64,000 bases of DNA from Alopecurus myosuroides (Eukaryota > Streptophyta > Magnoliopsida > Poales > Poaceae): NCBI GenBank assembly GCA_028641055.1, contig CM054061.1:56186993-56250992 (forward strand), read 5' to 3'. The notes beneath the pieces were generated by a model. It ran no database searches. It had not been told where the DNA came from and worked only from the letters and a program-made list of their open reading frames with translations. Made by a program: the position numbers and the translations under genes. Shown here piece after piece: positions 32,032 through 43,078 of this stretch (position 1 is its first letter; each line of letters begins with the position of its first letter).

Positions 32032-33563
32032 TCAACAGTTTGATCTCTCCGCAGTGCAATAACTAGCACACAAGTGAGCTAACATATTAGCTACTCTAGG
32101 AATATATCTAAGATTGAAGGAGTCGAGGTTTCCAACTAGATCATTCACTTCCATGAGAATTGGCGTCACAATTGTTCTTGAAAATTCACCTTTTTCCCAC
32201 ATATTCACGATGAGGTGTGAGTCTATTTCAATTTCAACCCGGGTCATTCCTCTGTCTATTGCCAGTTTCATTCCATCATGGACCACATATGCTTCCATAA
32301 CCAGGGAATTAGCTGTTGTGCCATACCAAATAGCCGTAGCCGTGATGAGATGGCCACTGTGGTCACGAATACAAGCCCCAATGCCTCCCTGCCTCGAGTC
32401 ATCAAAGTAAGAAGCATCTACATTAATCTTGAAGCAGTCTTGCAAGGGGGGTTGCCACAGCTGAACCGGTAGTTTCTTGCTCCGTATTGTGTCTTTCCCA
32501 ACTTTGACAAGATCATTCGCTACATCAATAGCCCAGCAAACTGATTGAGAGACCGAGCAGGTAGTTTTGCCATGTCTCCTTGCATTTCTCTCCGCCCAGA
32601 TAGCCCAAGAACCACATAAAATAATAAAGCATCTCTTAGTAGAAAATATATCATTATTAATTAAATCAAAAGCCCAAGATGTTGGATGTAGTACCGGTAC
32701 CTTAGCTCCTGAGAGTTCACGAGTATACCTCCAAAAGTTTTTGGCCCAAGTACAAGAAAAGAGCGCGTCGAAAATTGTCTCCGTTTCTCCACAGTACTCA
32801 CAAGCCCCAATCCTTTCAATGTGCCATTGAACAAGCACATCTTTTGTTGGTATAAAATTATTCATAACCTGCCACCAGAAATTTTTCACTTTGGGGGGAA
32901 TCGGTAATTTCCAAAGTTTCTTCCACTCTAGTAACTCTGCGCCCTTTGTGATTCCTCCGGATAATCGCGAGCATTATGAATTAGTGCTTTATATGCTAAT
33001 CTCACAGAAAAGAACCCCAATCTCTCGGGGTGCCATGACCATTGATCTTCCATGAACATCCCAATCGGGATCCTTAAAACTGCCTCAGCATCGGAGTGCA
33101 TAAAATTGAGACGCACTTTGTTTTTGATCCATTCATTAGAGACAGGGTCAATAAACTCAGCAACCAACGTAATATTACTATCTACTTCCCTCATCAAAGG
33201 TTTTTTATTGTAATTATCAGGAATCCAAGGATCCGTCCATGCATTGATCGTCGATCTGTAACCAACTCTCTTAATAAGTCCAAGCTTGAGAGCATCTCTT
33301 CCGAACAAAATAGCTCTCCATGTATGAGATGCACCTCTCTTCCGTGTAGCTGCCATAAAATCAGTGGAATTGAAATACTTCCCTTTTAATACTCTAGCAC
33401 ATAATGAATTTGGATTAGTAACAATACTCCATCCTTGTTTAGCGAGTATCACTTGATTAAAAAGCACGAGATCTCTAAAGCCCATTCCCCCCCCCCCCCT
33501 CACATTTAGGGATAGAAATATCACTCCACTTCCTCTGGTGCATCTTACGTTTGTTCTCATCAC
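32032..33563 (-). pseudogene. LINE ORF2 C-terminal part: zf-RVT and RNase H
   Basis: Two frames. The upstream one (33563-32928) has GFRDLVLFNQVILAKQGW and the W.DPWIP block that precede the zinc-binding module. The downstream one (32889-32032) has FWWQVMNNFIPTKDVL, CEYCGETETIFDALFSC (zf-RVT), then the RNase H core with INVDASYFDDSRQGGIGACI and EIDSHLIVNMWEKGE. The two frames are separated by a frameshift near 32900-32930. RNase H removes the RNA template during LINE replication. Confidence 0.85.
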
Positions 33564-33599
33564 CTTCCCACCAAAACCGAGTCACCAGACTAGAAATCT

Positions 33600-35038
33600 T
33601 TTTTACAAAGTTTCTTAGAAAGTCTGAAACAGCTCATCGAGTACGTAGGAATTGCCCGTCAGATTGCTTTGATCAACACCTCCCTGCCCGCACTATTTAG
33701 GTGTTGTGGTACCCAAGCATTAACCAATATTTTAATCTTTGATAGAATTCCTTTAAATTGATCATCGGTTTATCGACCAAGTGTAGTTGGCAGTCCCAAA
33801 TACATCTCCACTAGTGCTTCGCTAGAAATATCCACCTCAGTGTGGACCTCCTGTTTGACATTAGCATTGCAATTCGCACTAAAAAATATAGCTGATTTGG
33901 TTTTGCTTACCAATTGTCCCGACCCCATATGGTATTTATCCAATATATCATTTATTCTCTGAGCTCCCTCCGTACTGGCATGCGCGAAAATAATACATTC
34001 ATCAGCGAATAGAAGGTGTGAAATCCATGGCGCGTGAATTCCCACCGTTATACCACGAGCGAGATAACCTGTACCAACATTTTTAACAAACAAGTTAATC
34101 CTTCCGAGCATAAAAAAAATAAATAGGGACTGATAAGGTCACCCTGTCTGATGCCCCTGGAAGGCAGAAATCTCTCCGAAAGAATCTCGTTAACACAGAC
34201 AGAAAAAGAAGTTGTCTCCACACAGGGCATAATTCTCTTTACCCACCAATCAGCAAAGCTAAGCTTTTCCATAATATTTCTCAAATAAATCCACTCCACT
34301 CAGTCGTACGCTTTTTCCATATCCGGCTTAATAGCACAAGCCCCGGATTTTCCTTTCTTCCGCTTCAGGTAATGAATACACTTGTATGTCGTTAACACAT
34401 TGTCAGTGATAAGCCGTCCAGGAACAAAAGCACTTTGCTCCTCTGAAATTATATCATCCAGAATCGGTCTTAATCTTAGTGCTAAAACTTTCGAGACCAA
34501 TTTATATAGTACGTTGCATAAAGAGATTGGACAAAATTGCGCAAAGGAATAAGGATTCTTGACTTTCGGAATAAGAACTAATATAGTCTTATTTACCTCA
34601 GCCGGCATTACTCCCTCATCGAAAAACACCTTGATCGCCTTACATACCGGCTGTTTTAGAACATTCCAATGCTTCACATAAAAACCAAACGTAAAACCAT
34701 CCTCTCCCGGTGATTTATTTGGATGCATCATAAATAAGGCCTTCTCAATTTCCATATCAGTAACCGGTCTGCAGAGGTCTTCATTCATGTAATCATCAAC
34801 CTTCTGATCAACTACCTCATTGATAACCTCTGGATTAGTACCTACCTCAGCTAAGAACAAATTCTGATAAAAAAACGGCTACTGCTTCTTCTATTTGTAG
34901 CTGATTCGTCACCGGCTGTCCATTATCAAGCCGAATAGATTTAATCTTATTAATTCTTCCTCTCTCCCTTGCTTTCGCATGGAAAAAGTTGTATTCCTAT
35001 CACCCTCCTTAAGCCACATAATTCTGGACCTTTGTTTC
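33600..35038 (-). pseudogene. LINE ORF2 reverse transcriptase domain
   Basis: Minus-strand blocks: HPNKSPGEDGF, CPISLCNVLYKLVSKVLA, EQSAFVPGRLITDNVL, IKPDMEKAYD then an in-frame TGA (34300-34302). Next come VEW, GIRQGDLISPYLFFLCSEGL and LLFADECIIF. The active-site box reads F-A-D-E rather than F-A-D-D. Frame changes at about 34110 and 33770 and the stop make it non-functional. Confidence 0.85.
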
Positions 35039-36242
35039 TGAAAGTGCATACTCGATATCTCGCTGTTTTGTGTGTTTGTTAACAACATAAAGAGGCTACT
35101 AACCGTACGTGCTATTTTGTCAAAGGAATAGGTCTTAATTCAGCACGTATACGGTGTCAAAGAAATGGTGAAGAATTCGAATATCAAATGGATTTTTTCT
35201 GGCCAATAACAGAGTTTCAAAGGAAAGTTCGGAAAATTCCAGGCCAATCCGGGCTCCGGAATTCATCCGGAATAATCCGGCCACTATGGGAAAAAGCTCT
35301 GTTGCAATCCGGAATATTCCGGAAGATTCCGGCAGCCGGAATTTTCCGAGGTCATTCCGGCCACAACGGGTTTTTGTTCTGTTAGCATCCGGAATATTCC
35401 GGGGGTCATTCCGTCCACAACGGGTTTTTGCTCTGTTGGCATCCGGATTGCTCCGGATTATTCCGGGGGTCCGGAATATTCCGAACCATTCCGGGCTGGT
35501 CGGAATCTGGCTGAAAAACGGCTAGTTTTGTTGGAGGCTATAAATAGAGCCTCACTTCTCTCTCCAAGGGTTAGCTCTCCCCAGCATTAAAGACACCATT
35601 AATGGAGCTCACCCACTAGCAAGATCTCCTTCCTCCTCCACCCAAACTCGCTGATTCTTTGAGGATAGAAGGAGGACCACCGGATCTACATCTTCACCAA
35701 CCGGATTTTCATTTCCCTCTCATTTGCTTGAGAGATCTTTGCTTAGGGTTTCCTCTTGTGGATAACCTAAGCTCCTTGTTCTTGTGGTGATTCAAGAAGA
35801 GTTGGGAGCCCCCAATTAAGTTGTGAGTGTGTGTCCCAAGTTGTTTGTAAAGGATTCGATCCCCGCCTCAAAGGGGTTCTATAGTGGAAGGTGAACTAGG
35901 CCTTTGTGGCGAAGTTCATCGGAGAATAGGGTGAGGCCTTAGTGGCGTTGAGTAGGCCTTTGTGGCGAGCTCACACCCCTCCAACGAGACGTACTCCCCT
36001 AAAAAGGAGGAACTCGGAAATACATCGTGTCTCCGTGTGCTTCCATCGGTTACCTCGTTCCTCCCTCTCTTTACTTACTCGTACTTGTTGCATTAATTGC
36101 TTGCCTTGTCATATAGGTAAATTCACCACTAGTTGCACTATCTAGAGAATTTACCTTCTTGTCAAGCCTAAACTTTAATAAAAATTAAAATTGGTCGTAG
36201 CACCTATTCACCCCCCTCTAGGTGCCCATACTTTGCTTTCAA
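35039..36242 (+). repeat. 5' LTR of the Copia element
   Basis: 1204 bp, TG...CA. The U3 part (about 35229-35520) is an array of CCGGA/TTCCGG palindromes, followed by TATAAATA at 35539-35546. Several palindromes here carry changes relative to the 3' LTR. Confidence 0.95.
35539..35546 (+). promoter_or_regulatory. TATA box of the 5' LTR
   Basis: TATAAATA in ggctataaatagagcc, identical in the 3' LTR (46008-46015), about 55 bp after the last full palindrome of the array. Confidence 0.85.
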
Positions 36243-36244
36243 TT

Positions 36245-36256
36245 GGTATCAGAGCC
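36245..36256 (+). other. Primer binding site (initiator tRNA-Met)
   Basis: TGGTATCAGAGC, 2 bases after the LTR end, matches the 3' end of plant initiator tRNA-Met and is the standard Copia PBS. Confidence 0.95.
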
Positions 36257-36296
36257 TCGGCTCTTCTATCGGGCTTAACCGCCTAAGAGTTTAAGT

Positions 36297-38674
36297 ATGG
36301 GAGATGAGTTGGGTGACGCTCCGTCCGATGGCAATGTGTCCATGAATGATCTCAATGCTTTGAGAGAATCATTGACCTCATCCATAGAGACTAAATTTGA
36401 GGAGTTGCGTCAACTCATGACAACACTCCTCAAAGCCAAAGGACCGGAGGTGTTCGACTCATCCCTTCCGGAAGAAACGGAGGGTGCCAAGAAAGGGGTT
36501 GATGGTGAACCACTTAAAACTGCTTCCGCCGAACAATCCCTAAGAAGGGTGCGGGTGGAAAGGAAGGATATCACGCCGTTGAAGGCCAATATTCTCCCGA
36601 TCCCCCCATCCCTTTTCCTCATATAATCCCTAGAGGAGATCCACCTAAAATTGATGCATATTCCTTTCGTGAATGGCAATACTACATGGAGACTCACTTG
36701 AACTCTTCTTGTATAGATCTTTGGAGAATCACTCGGGACGGATACAGGCCATATGATCCCAAGAATCTCACAAGAAGAGAGGTCGTAGATTGCCAACTCA
36801 ACTACACCGCTTTGTCCATCCTTCATCAAGCCGTGGGACCCAACCACATGCCGCATCTTCAACACTTCTCCACCGCCAAAGAAACATGGGATGCTCTTGT
36901 CATCATGTTTGTTGGGAATGAGAGCATGCAAAGAAATCGATATGATGCCTTGACCAATGAGGCCGAAGGGTTCTTCATGCGTGATGGAGAAGATCATGTT
37001 GACATGTATCGAAGACTCAAAACTCTTGCCACCGCCTTCTCTAGTGCGGGTGCAACATATATTGATGATGCTTGGATCAAGAGGAAGTACATGATTGCCG
37101 TGATGCCGTTTGAGGGCACGGACTTGAAGAGCATTCAAGGAAGACATGATTTCTCCTCCATGACCTCAACTCAAGTGATGCAACAATTGTGCTCCTACAA
37201 AGTGCAAACCAAGAATGCTCTTGACAACCGTGCTAGAGCCATTGGAATGCATCAAGGAGCATCCGTTGCTTTGAAGGCCAAGGTTTTGTCAAGAGAGGTT
37301 GAGAATGAAGAAGATGGAGAAGAGGCATTGCCTCCCTTGAAGGAGAAAGACTATGATCCCGTCCTAAAGGATCTCATCGCCCTCACCGTGCAAAAGTTTT
37401 GGAGCAATCCTCCCAAGGGCAAGAAATTTGTTGTGGAAAAGACAAGGTCTCGCTATGGAAACGATGGAGCTCAAAAAGTGAGGTCTTGTTTCAATTGCCA
37501 AGACAAGTATCACTTCATTGCGGAATGCCCCTACGAGAATAGAGAACACCATAGTGGCAAGCTCATTCGCAAGGACAAGTCCAAGGTTGAATACAAGAAA
37601 CCTCTCTTTAAGAAGAAACCTTTCAACAAGAAATCCCCCACCAAGTTTGTGCTCTTGACTCAAGAGGAGTATGATTCCGGGAGTGATGAAGAAGAAGAAA
37701 CAACAAATGAAGTGGCCGCTCTAGCTATTGCTTCCACTCCATCTTCATCATCCCTCTTTGAATCCCCCAATGAAAATCTTCCTCAACGCGATGCCAAGTG
37801 CTTCATGGCTAAAGCCACAGAGGTATCACCTTCTCCTAACTCTAAGACCCCTAGTGAACTAGAACATATTGCTAGTATTAGAGAAGAAGAGGAAAGGGCC
37901 TCCTTGGACCATTTTATGTCTAACATGCAAGGGGAGACCAAGAAGTACTTTGAGCATCTCATGAGGCAATTGGGAGAGGCCCTTGAGAAGAAAGGTGAGA
38001 TTGAGAGAAGGGATGCGGATGAAATTGCATCTCTCTCTATGACTCTTGAGGAAGAGCATGATGGTAGAGTTTCTCTAGAGGATGAACTTGAATCTATTGA
38101 ATCAACCCATAATGAACTTGTCTCTAAAATCATTAAGGAACGTGATCTTGCTATTGCTAAATATAAAAAGGCTAAAAAGGATAAAGTCGAGTTTGGGGTT
38201 GGTCATGGTAAACTAACCGAGGAGTTTGAAAAGCTAACCAATGCTCACAAAGCTTTGGAAAGCCAACACTCATCCCTCAAAGAGTTGCATGAACAAATTC
38301 AAACTCAACTTACTCAATCTAACCATCCTAGCACCTCTAATTCTTCTTGTGATCATGCAAATATTTTTGAGGAAAATGCTAGGTTGAAGGATGAGCTAGC
38401 AAGGCTCAAGGGCAAAAGCTCTCAAGTTGAGAAGGTTGTGTTAGCCACCCCACAAGTGGTTGCCCCTAGCCCTAATGCGGTCATTGCTAGACCACAATTG
38501 AGTGCTCCAAGGCAACAAGTGGGTAAGCAAGGGCTTGGCTATATAGCTAAGAATAAGAACAACAAGAAGAAGAACAAGAAGAAGAACCAAAAGGGTGCTT
38601 CGGGTAGTAATGTCATTAGGGACAACACTACTCGTAGCACACCCCGCACAAGCAAACAATGTTGCCTCGAGTAG
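36297..38674 (+). pseudogene. Copia gag, interrupted by one frameshift
   Basis: ATG 36297 opens a frame (ALRESLTSSIETKFEELRQL) that ends at 36626. The capsid-like region resumes in another frame, with the switch at or next to the C run 36602-36607. Downstream: YSFREWQYYMETHL, the Copia capsid core, then the zinc knuckle CFNCQDKYHFIAEC (C-X2-C-X4-H-X4-C), a Lys-rich stretch, acidic coiled-coil segments and a Lys/Asn-rich end. The second frame stops at 38674. Gag would coat the RNA in virus-like particles; this copy cannot make full-length Gag without frameshifting. Confidence 0.85.
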
Positions 38675-41600
38675 TAATGTCATGAGGGACACCACGACTC
38701 GTAGCACCTCCGCGGGAACTAACAATCCACACCATTTCTTATATGTTGATTATTATGGTGTTGTGCAAGCTAAATATGTTGGTCCTATTGAGGGTTTCAT
38801 TGACTATACTATTTGGGTCCCAAAGACCCTTGTTGCTAACATGAAGGGACCCATCTCGGGTCCTAACACTAGTCAATGATCTCTTGCAGGGCTATGCTTC
38901 CGGTGGGACTAAATGGATTCTCGATAGTGGGTGCACTAATCATATGACCGGAAGCAAAGAACTAGTGACGGAGTTGCGACCAAATGACATCCCAGCAACC
39001 GTCACTTATGGGGACTCGTCCAAGTCTAAGGTATCCGGATTCGGCAAGGTTGTGGTGGCTCCCGATATCACTATCGTGAACGTCATGCTTGTCGAATCCC
39101 TTGGTTATAATTTACTTTCCGTCCGCTCTCTAAGTAAGATGGGTTTTTCCGTCTTTTTTGATGGTGATATTGTGGTCCTTTTAAGGAGCAAGACTCTTGA
39201 CGTCGCTCACGTGGGACATGTTGAAAATGAGTTGTATGTGGTGGACTTTTCGAAGTCAACCAACACTCAAGCAATGTGTCTTTTCGGGAAGGCGGACTTG
39301 GGATGGTTGTGGCATCGCCGCCTATCCCATGTCAACATGAGAACTTTGCAAAGTCTTCACAAAGGTGGCCTTATTGTTGGACTAAAAGAAAATGTTTCCT
39401 TTGCAAAGGATCGCGTTTGTAGGTCGTGTGTTGAAGGGAAGATGCATGACATTGTGCACAAGGCCAAGACTATTATCTCATCAAAGAGGATCCTGGAGCT
39501 TCTCCATGTTGATCTATTTGGTGCCGTGCCCGAGGCAAGTCTTGGCGGCAAGAAGTATTGCTTGGTGATTGTCGATGATTATTCAAGATACACTTGGGTT
39601 TATTTCTTCAAGTGCAAGAGTGAGACTCAACAAACCATCATCGACTTCTCCAACGAAGTACAACGTCAACACAATGTGCAAATCATGGCTATTAGGAGTG
39701 ATAATGGCTCGGAGTTCAAGAACTATACATTGAATGAATTTCTTAGTGAAGAAGGCATTCGTCACCAATACTCCGCCACTTACACTCCTCAACAAAATGG
39801 TGTTGCCGAAAGGAAGAATCGCACTCTCTTGGATATGGCAAGTACCATGTTGGCGGAGTACTCTTCTCCCCAATATTTATGGGCCGAGGCCATATCCACC
39901 GCATGCCACTCCTCCAACCGCCTCTACATCCGCAAAGGCTTGAGCAAGACCCCATATGAGATCCTCACCGGCAACAAGCCCAACGTATCCTACTTCTGTG
40001 TATTCTGTTGTAAGTGCTTCTACTTGATCAAGGGTATTAGGTTGTCGAAATTTCAATCCAAAACTATTGAGGGTATTTTTGTTGGTTACGGTGCCGAATC
40101 CCACACTTATAGATTCTATGACAAAGCCTCACGGATTGTCATAGAATCTTGTAGTGTGGTTTTCGAGGAAAATGACGGCTCCCAAGTGGCGCAATTTCAT
40201 GTTTCAAATGTAGATGTTGAAATGCCTCAAGAAGCCATATGAAGGATGGGTGTGGGATTCTTCCGCCCCATCGAGGGACACCTTATGGCGACTCGAGAAG
40301 GACTATGCTCTACTCAAGTGGAGCCCTCCTCTACATTAGAAGATCAAGCCAAGGAGCCAACTATTACACCTAACCAAGAACATATTCAAGACCCTCCTCT
40401 CATTGATCAAGTGACTCCGCAAGTCGTACCCACTCCTCTCACTAATGCGAGTCAAGATAAAGACCAATATCAACCATCCTCTTCATCCTCTCCTCAAGTT
40501 GAAGCTAGTGTTGAAGATATTGATGATGATGATGATGATCAAGGTCAAATTGGTCAAGATGGGGACCCAAATGATCAAGATGATCAAGTGATCCCTCCTC
40601 GCAATAATGAGGAGATCGAAGCCCGTCGCATCAAAAGAATAAGAAGATCTTTGAAGCAAATTGATGCCCAAGATGACAAGGTCTTGGAGGATGTTCAAAC
40701 TAGAAGATGTACAAGAAGGCAATTGGCTCATTTTTGTGAACATCAATCTCATATCTCTATGGTGGAGCCTAAGAAAGTGTATGAAGCTCTTGAGGACTCC
40801 GATTGGGTTGAAGCTATGCATGATGAGCTCAATAACTTAGAGCGCAACAAAGTTTGGAGATTGGTTGAGAAGCCCAAGGATTGCCACAATGTTATTGGCA
40901 CTAAGTGGATTTTCAAGAACAAGCAAGATGAAAATGGAATTGTCATTAGGAACAAGGCAAGATTGGTTGCTCAAGGTTACACCCAAGTTGAAGGCATCGA
41001 CTTTGATGAAACCTACGCGCTCGTGGCTCGCCTTGAGTCCATCCGTATCCTCCTTGCTTATGCATCCTCACATAATTTCAAATTGCAACAAATGGATGTG
41101 AAAAGTGCTTTCTTGAATGGTCCACTAAAAGAGGAGGTATATGTTAAGCAACCTCCGGGGTTCGAGAATCTCAACTTTCCTAACCACGTTTACAAACTCG
41201 ACAAGGCTCTCTATGGTCTCAAACAAGCACCTCGTGCTTGGTATGAGCACCTTAGGGAGTTGTTAGATGATCGTGGTTTCGAAGTTGGGAAGATTGACCC
41301 CACTCTCTTCACCAAGAGAGTAAAGGGAGAGCTTTTCATATGCCAACTATATGTGGACGATATCATCTTTGGCTCAACTAACCAAGCTTTCAATAATGAG
41401 TCCTCTAAGCTTATGACTGACAGGTTCGAGATGTCTATGATGGGTGAGCTTAAATTCTTCCTTGGCTTTGAGATAAAGCAATTGGCCCGTGGGACTTTCA
41501 TTTCTCAAGCCAAGTATACTCAAGATATGATCAAGATGTTTAACTTCCAAGATGCAAAGATCAAAACCAATCCTATGCAAGTCAAGTGCCACCTATCTCG

Positions 41601-42306
41601 CAATCCAAAAGGGAGTAAGGATGTGGACCAAAAGCTTTATCGTTCTATGATTGGTTCTTTGCTCTATCTTTGTGCATCTAGGCCCGATATCGTTTTGAGT
41701 GCAGGTGTGTGTGCAAGGTATCAAGCGGCTCCTAAGGATTGCCATTTGATGGCGGTCCATAGGATCTTTCGTTATTTGGTTCATACCCCAAGATTTGGTT
41801 TGTGGTACCCAAAGGGGGCACAATTTTCTCTCAATGGATATACGGATTCCGATTGGGCGGGTGATCAAGATGATAGGAAGTCAACTTCCGGGGCTTGCCA
41901 ATTCCTTGGTAGGTCCCTTGTAAGTTGGTCCTCGAAGAAGCAAAATTGCATATCTCTTTCCACCGCCGAAGCCGAGTATGTTGCCGCCGCAAGTGCATGC
42001 ACTCAATTGGTATGGATGAGGCAAACTCTTAAGGAATATGGTGTCCATTTGGACAAAGTGCCTCTTTTATGTGACAATGAAAGTGCCATCAAGATTGCAT
42101 ACAACCCGGTGCAACACACAAGGACGAAGCACATTGAGATTCGCCACCACTTCATCCGTGATCACGTGGCAAGAGGGGATATTGCACTATCTTATGTGCC
42201 CACCAAGGACAATCTCGCGGATATTTTCATGAAGCCACTTGATGATGCAAGATTCTTATTCTTGAGGAATGAACTAAATGTGATTGATTCTAGGAGTTTG
42301 ACTTGA
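38675..42306 (+). pseudogene. Copia pol: protease, integrase, reverse transcriptase, RNase H, interrupted by a stop
   Basis: The protease has WILDSGCTNHMTG. Integrase has the GAG-pre zinc region with HRRLSHVN and CRSCVEGK, then VDLFGAVPEASLGGKKY, RSDNGSEFKN and YTPQQNGVAERKNRTLL. RT has [44 protein letters not shown] and [10 protein letters not shown]. RNase H has [34 protein letters not shown] and [14 protein letters not shown]. The frame from 38884 is stopped by TGA at 40240-40242, in a linker between integrase and RT, then continues in the same frame from 40243 to 42306. There is also a stop before the protease at about 38877-38879. All catalytic motifs look intact. Confidence 0.92.
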
Positions 42307-42366
42307 GGATCTTGCACACACTCCTATAGATGAAACGTGTTTGAGCTTAGGTGTAGGCATGGACAT

Positions 42367-42376
42367 AGGGGGAGTG
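42367..42376 (+). other. Polypurine-tract-like sequence after pol
   Basis: ATAGGGGGAG lies about 60 bp after the pol stop, as in the 3' PPT of Copia elements that lack an extra ORF. Confidence 0.4.
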
Positions 42377-42785
42377 TTATCCTAACACATTGGGTTCTCC
42401 CTCCCCCCATTATGCCCATAGAAAAAAATTCATTGTGATCTCTCTATTTCTAATGTTGAATTGTGAGCTTCAATGTTGAGTATTGGCAATGCCCCCAAGA
42501 TATATCTTCGCGGTTGCATACCATGAACTCTTACATGGTGGCTTAGGCCACCAACCTCTTCCCACGTGAATAGTTGGTTCTTAGTTGGGTATTTTGTGGT
42601 TATTGTGTTTTTTTTCCGAATACTACTTCTCGTTGCTATTTCGATCTTATTTGTTTTTCCCCGAGAAGTAAGACTAGGAAACCTAACCCCTTGTGTTTTG
42701 CTCTATTTGTCCTCTCTCATGTTCATCTATGCATATGCCGTACTCCACACATCAACACATCATTCCTAGCCTTTCAAAACTCGCC

Positions 42786-42940
42786 CTCCGGAATTTTTGG
42801 AGCTGTTTGCTGCTTCTGCCGGAATTTTCCGGCCATCCGGATTTTTCCGGACCATTCCGGACCTCCGGAATTCTCCGGAATATTCCGGACCCCCGGAAAT
42901 TTCCGGACCATTCCGGATGGGCAGTTTTCCTCTATAAATA
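42786..42940 (+). promoter_or_regulatory. Putative internal promoter: U3-like palindrome array plus TATA box
   Basis: About ten CCGGA or TTCCGG half sites, including one full CCGGAATATTCCGG (42875-42888), are followed by TATAAATA (42933-42940) and a pyrimidine-rich leader. The same array-then-TATA order is found in the LTRs (14-mers at 35309, 35389, 45777, 45857, 45940). An ATG follows at 43079. Confidence 0.6.
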
Positions 42941-43078
42941 CCCCCCGCAAGCACGGGTTGACGGTTTTCCTCCACTCCTTTCTCTCCTCCCGTGCCCTAG
43001 CCGCCTTTGTTCGTCGATTTCGTCCCCGTTGCCCCTAGGGAGGATTGTTGGATCCCTCCTTTGGACAAGGACATCACC

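Noticed and set aside
36410..37147. 245-codon minus-strand frame within gag
   Set aside because: Shadow of the plus-strand gag, which has the zinc knuckle and capsid motifs.
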